NCBI RefSeq assembly: GCF_014596515.1
Contig: NZ_MSJQ01000363.1
Location: forward strand, 1-43,939
From: Streptomyces sp. CBMA156
GTDB lineage: Bacteria > Actinomycetota > Actinomycetes > Streptomycetales > Streptomycetaceae
Length of the DNA: 43,939 nt
Reading direction: 5' to 3'
Position numbers and translations under genes: made by a program. The notes under the pieces are model-generated. The model saw nothing but the letters and a program-made list of their open reading frames with translations. It did no database searches and had not been told where the DNA came from. Positions 41,353 through 43,939 of this stretch are shown here, one piece after another. How positions within the stretch are numbered: position 1 is the first letter of the stretch; every line of letters begins with the position of its first letter.

Positions 41353-42681
41353 TCAGCTCCAGGTGCCGCCGTTGCCGAAGTCGAAGACGGTGTCGGCCTG
41401 CCCGACGGAGGCTCCGCTGAGCGCGAAGGTCCCGGTCGAGGGGCGGTAGATGCCGTAGGTGGTACGGCCGGTGGCGTTCCAGTCCCCCGTCACGGGCAGG
41501 TCACCGCTCTGGCCGTAGACCACGGTACTCACCGAACCGTCATCGTGACGCAGCGCGAAGGTACTGGTGGAAGGACGGTAGATGCCCATCTGGGCGTGAC
41601 CGACACCGTCCCAGTCACCCACCACAGGAACGTCCCCGGCCTGACCCAGGACCACCGACGAAACTGAACCGTCGTCATGACGGACCGTGAACGTGTTCGT
41701 GGAAGGACGGTAAATTGCCATCTGCGCATGCCCGTTGGCATCCCAGTTCCACGGAACGGGCACATCACCCGCCTGACCGAACACCAACGACGTCGCACTC
41801 CCGTCATCATGACGCACCGCAAAGGTGCTGCTCGACGGCCGGTACACACCCAACTGCGTGTGCCCCACACCATCCCAGTCACCGACAATCGGCACGTCCC
41901 CCGCCTGACCGAACGCCACCGACCCGTCCGCAGGACCCGTGGAGTTGGAGTTCCGCAACGCCCACGTCCCGTCCCGGAACACCCCCACCGTCGTCGACAC
42001 CGACCCCGGCCAACGACCCGCCACCGGCACGTCACCGCTGTACACCGGAGTGGTGGGGACCACCGGGTCGTCGGTGATCTTGTTGTAGCGCAGCGCCTGG
42101 TAGTTGCGCACCGAGTGGCTGTCCACGGAGTTCGCCGGGTCGCTGAGGTCGCCGGTGCCGAGGGAGGTCGGCCGGCTGCGGCTGTGCTCCGCGTAGAACT
42201 GGAAGGTGCCGGCGGACTTGTTGATCCAGCCGGCGAACAGCACCACGTGGCCTTCGATCTTGTTGTTCAGCGCATCGCCGGGGCGCAGCTGGCTGAAGCT
42301 GATCGGGGTGGCGACGCCGGGCAGGGAGTCGGTGGTCAGGCTCGTGTTCAACTGCCAGGCCATCGAGATCAGGCCCGAGCAGTCCTGCCGGTAGCGGCCG
42401 CCGGTGGCGGCGTCCGCCCACCAGCCGTACGGGGAGGCGACGCCGTTCGGACTGTAGGGCACCGCCTTGTCGGCCCAGTCCTTGGCCCGGGCTACGGCCT
42501 GACTGCGGGTCACCGGCCCGTTCGGAGCGGCGTAGTTGCCGAGCGAGCCGGTGGAGGTGACGGAGGCGTAGTCGGCCACCACGGTGTCCGCACGTGCGGA
42601 CGGGGCCGCCAGGGTCACGGCGGCGAGTCCCGTGGCGAGCAGAGCGGTGAGGCCGCGCAGTGCATGGCGCTTCGTGGGCAT
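41353..42681 (-). CDS. Secreted NlpC/P60-type (C40) peptidase with five 44-residue repeats
   Basis: A 442-residue secreted protein. The signal peptide MPTKRHALRGLTALLATGLA ends near ARA-DT (residue 31). The peptidase-like part (60-200) has the catalytic cysteine in YRQDCSGLISMAWQLN (C101), SFSQLRPGDALNN, and the histidine in IEGHVVLFAGWI (H145), as in cell-wall endopeptidases. Residues 216-436 are five repeats such as GDVPIVGDWDGVGHTQLGVY followed by RPSSSTFAVRHDDGS, resembling FG-GAP/VCBS-like beta-propeller blades. They may bind wall or surface glycans. ATG 42681 follows GAGGAGATCC. The enzyme probably trims peptidoglycan outside the cell. Confidence 0.9.
   Translation of the reverse strand: MPTKRHALRGLTALLATGLAAVTLAAPSARADTVVADYASVTSTGSLGNYAAPNGPVTRSQAVARAKDWADKAVPYSPNGVASPYGWWADAATGGRYRQDCSGLISMAWQLNTSLTTDSLPGVATPISFSQLRPGDALNNKIEGHVVLFAGWINKSAGTFQFYAEHSRSRPTSLGTGDLSDPANSVDSHSVRNYQALRYNKITDDPVVPTTPVYSGDVPVAGRWPGSVSTTVGVFRDGTWALRNSNSTGPADGSVAFGQAGDVPIVGDWDGVGHTQLGVYRPSSSTFAVRHDDGSATSLVFGQAGDVPVPWNWDANGHAQMAIYRPSTNTFTVRHDDGSVSSVVLGQAGDVPVVGDWDGVGHAQMGIYRPSTSTFALRHDDGSVSTVVYGQSGDLPVTGDWNATGRTTYGIYRPSTGTFALSGASVGQADTVFDFGNGGTWS
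41370..42036. repeat. 132-bp tandem repeat coding for beta-propeller-like blades
   Basis: Five in-frame copies of about 132 bases. The middle three are the most alike at protein level (GDVPxVGDWDGVGHxQxGxYRPSxxTFxxRHDDGS). The last and first copies are diverged. Confidence 0.8.
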
Positions 42682-43313
42682 GCGGGATCTCCTCTGGAGG
42701 ACGGTCGGAAGGGGTTCGGCGGTCGTCCGTGGCCATGCCGGGGCATTCTCGGAGCGCGCCGTCCGTCCGCCGGGTCCGGCTGTGCCGTGGGGCGGGGTGG
42801 ACGAGTGCGGTCGGCCGAGCACCAGGACAGCGGTGGAACAGCGGTGGGACCACCGTGGGGCACGACGAGAAGCGCAGCGGACGCGTCGTCGGACGGCGTC
42901 AGCGGTCGGATGCGGACCTGTGACAGCGGCACCCGGACCCGCGGGAACCTCCACGGACCTCGGCGTCGCCACAGGGGGGAAGGCCGTACACCGAGCTGCC
43001 CGGCACCTGTGGGTGGCGGTATCCGCGCGGTGACGGAATCGATGGCCGCGGTTCTCCGGCGGCGGGTTCACTCACCGGGCGAACCGGCCACACGGGCCGA
43101 GCGGTTACGGAAGAGGGGTCAGCAGTCAGCCCGGGACGTGCCCGGCCGGCCGGAGGAAGCCGGCCCGGCGCAAGCACCTCCGGCGACACGGCGTCGTGCG
43201 GTGCACCCCCGATCTCCTGATCCACTGCGAAGAGCACGGGCCGTTGTGTCTCCAGCCATGGCGAGTTCCCCGTCCTGTGTGCTGCAGATCGCGACTGCAG
43301 GTGTACCGAGACC

Positions 43314-43356
43314 GGGCCCCGCCCCGCACCACCGATGACGGATTCGGGCGGGGCCC
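43314..43356 (-). terminator. GC-rich hairpin
   Basis: GGGCCCCGCCC / GGGCGGGGCCC, 11-bp arms with a 21-base loop, about 135 bases after the phosphatase stop. Confidence 0.4.
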
Positions 43357-43440
43357 CCGGGCAAGGTCCACGCTAGGGAGAAAGCCGGCCGGAAAATCAG
43401 CACTGCGTCGCCAGTTCTATGCTTTGCGTCTCCTCGCCCG

Positions 43441-43459
43441 CGGGACTGCTCGAGTCCCG
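43441..43459 (-). terminator. Short hairpin after the phosphatase gene
   Basis: CGGGACT-GCTCG-AGTCCCG, a perfect 7-bp stem, 32 bases after the stop of the minus-strand gene. Confidence 0.45.
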
Positions 43460-43490
43460 TTGCCGCGACGCCCAGACCCGGCGACGGCGG

Positions 43491-43939
43491 CTACTCGGTC
43501 TGAACGGCGATCAGGCAGGTGTCGTCGTCGGTGTCGGCGGGGCTGAGTTCGAGCAGCCGGTCCAGGTACAGCTCCAGGTCGGGACCGGGGGCACCCGCCG
43601 CGCGGAGCAGCTGCTCCACCGACTCCTCCACCGGGCGGTCCCTGCGCTCGACCAGCCCGTCGGTGTAGAGCAGCAGGACGTCGCCCGGGTCGAGCCTGGC
43701 CGTGTGCTCCTCGTACGCGGCGTCGTCCAGTGCGCCGAGCAGGACGCCGTGCGGCAGCGGCAGCACCTCGGCGCCGTCCGCGCCGAGCCGGATCGGCGGC
43801 AGGTGGCCGGCCCGGGCCCAGCGCAGCTCTCCGCTGGCCGGGTCCAGCAGCACGCAGACGGCGGTGGCGGTGATCTGGCCCGGTTCGCGCAGGGCGACGG
43901 TGTTGGCCCACGCCAGCAGTCGGCCGGGGCCGGCCCCGG
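43491..43939 (-). CDS. SpoIIE/PP2C-type serine phosphatase, 3' end (partial)
   Basis: The last 148 codons of a gene that continues beyond the right edge. The sequence ITATAVCVLLDPASGELRWA, then RAGHLPPIRLG and LPHGVLLGALDDAAYEEHTA, followed by LDPGDVLLLYTDGLVERRDR and TDDDTCLIAVQTE, is the C-terminal half of the SpoIIE/RsbU-type PP2C phosphatase domain. The conserved metal-site aspartates lie in LYTDGLVE and in DDDTCLIAV. Such enzymes dephosphorylate anti-sigma-factor antagonists in partner-switching cascades and often carry PAS, GAF or ATPase domains upstream, which cannot be seen here. Confidence 0.9.
   Translation of the reverse strand, partial: GAGPGRLLAWANTVALREPGQITATAVCVLLDPASGELRWARAGHLPPIRLGADGAEVLPLPHGVLLGALDDAAYEEHTARLDPGDVLLLYTDGLVERRDRPVEESVEQLLRAAGAPGPDLELYLDRLLELSPADTDDDTCLIAVQTE

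Larger units (their letters stand above)
42682..43490. other. Long non-coding gap
   Basis: About 800 bases without a supported gene. The right end holds two hairpins that could terminate the phosphatase gene: 43441-43459 (CGGGACT-GCTCG-AGTCCCG) and 43314-43356. I looked for a c-di-AMP (ydaO-type) riboswitch upstream of the peptidase, as seen before some actinobacterial wall hydrolases, and could not match its conserved core. Confidence 0.4.

Noticed and set aside
42682..43490. c-di-AMP (ydaO-type) riboswitch upstream of the NlpC/P60-type gene
   Set aside because: Some actinobacterial wall hydrolase genes have one, but I could not find the conserved core on the minus strand. A covariance-model scan of this gap would settle it.

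Overview
The window looks like a piece of a Streptomyces/Kitasatospora-type actinobacterial chromosome. GC is very high with strong G/C at third codon positions, GTG and TTG starts are common, and the protein families are typical of that group (XRE-cupin regulators, DUF664 DinB proteins, I36-type secreted proteins, Hanks kinases, DUF1023-like proteins). I count about 30 intact genes mixed with an unusual number of gene remnants and long non-coding gaps. This suits an accessory or chromosome-arm region that has taken up and lost DNA. No rRNA, tRNA or CRISPR array was seen.

Layout, left to right. (1) 0.3-2.6 kb: a fused SecDF translocase subunit. (2) 2.6-8.4 kb: a decayed stretch with a chimeric fragment, a DUF4265 fragment and a site-specific recombinase tail, holding a hypothetical gene, a barstar-domain protein coupled to a zinc-ribbon protein, a DinB-like protein and a GNAT acetyltransferase. 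(3) 8.7-12.6 kb: an epoxide-hydrolase-like enzyme divergent from an XRE-cupin regulator with a clear shared operator, a Tn3 transposase remnant that supplies the regulator's C-terminus, a methyltransferase and an EF-hand protein. (4) 12.9-16.1 kb: a broken Trypco1-like gene, a MerR regulator divergent from a quinone-oxidoreductase-like enzyme across a MerR-type 20-bp-spacer promoter, an Rpf pseudogene and a hypothetical helical protein. (5) 16.4-19.9 kb: a tightly overlapping operon of an ABC ATPase, two ABC-2 permeases and an OCH1-like glycosyltransferase. (6) 20.1-24.3 kb: a Trypco2 gene followed by a 1242-residue trypsin/STAND-NTPase/TPR protein, which I read as a conflict (defence or self-killing) module. 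(7) 24.6-26.4 kb: a type VII secretion-type pair, a small helical protein plus a DUF1023-like protein without its nucleophile elbow.

(8) 27-33.3 kb: hypothetical proteins, a lipoprotein, a leucine-rich-repeat protein, a secreted I36-family protein, an alpha/beta-hydrolase homologue whose nucleophile is glycine, a secreted leaderless protein and a CDI-type immunity protein. (9) 33.5-35.0 kb: a membrane-anchored SPFH (stomatin-like) domain fused to a complete Ser/Thr protein kinase, the most unusual single protein here. (10) 35.1-39.5 kb: GH1 and GH3 beta-glucosidases in one operon, divergent from a TetR regulator. (11) 39.6-43.9 kb: a small membrane protein, an aminoglycoside-phosphotransferase-like kinase, a secreted NlpC/P60-type peptidase with five 44-residue repeats, and the 3' end of a SpoIIE/PP2C-type phosphatase that runs off the right edge.

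Four parts deserve the closest look: the SPFH-kinase fusion, the Trypco2/trypsin-STAND-TPR module with its recently duplicated repeats (and a second, broken Trypco gene 7 kb away), the ABC/glycosyltransferase operon, and the scattered intact or broken immunity-type genes (barstar, CdiI, DUF4265). All family assignments were made by reading the sequence; no database search was run.
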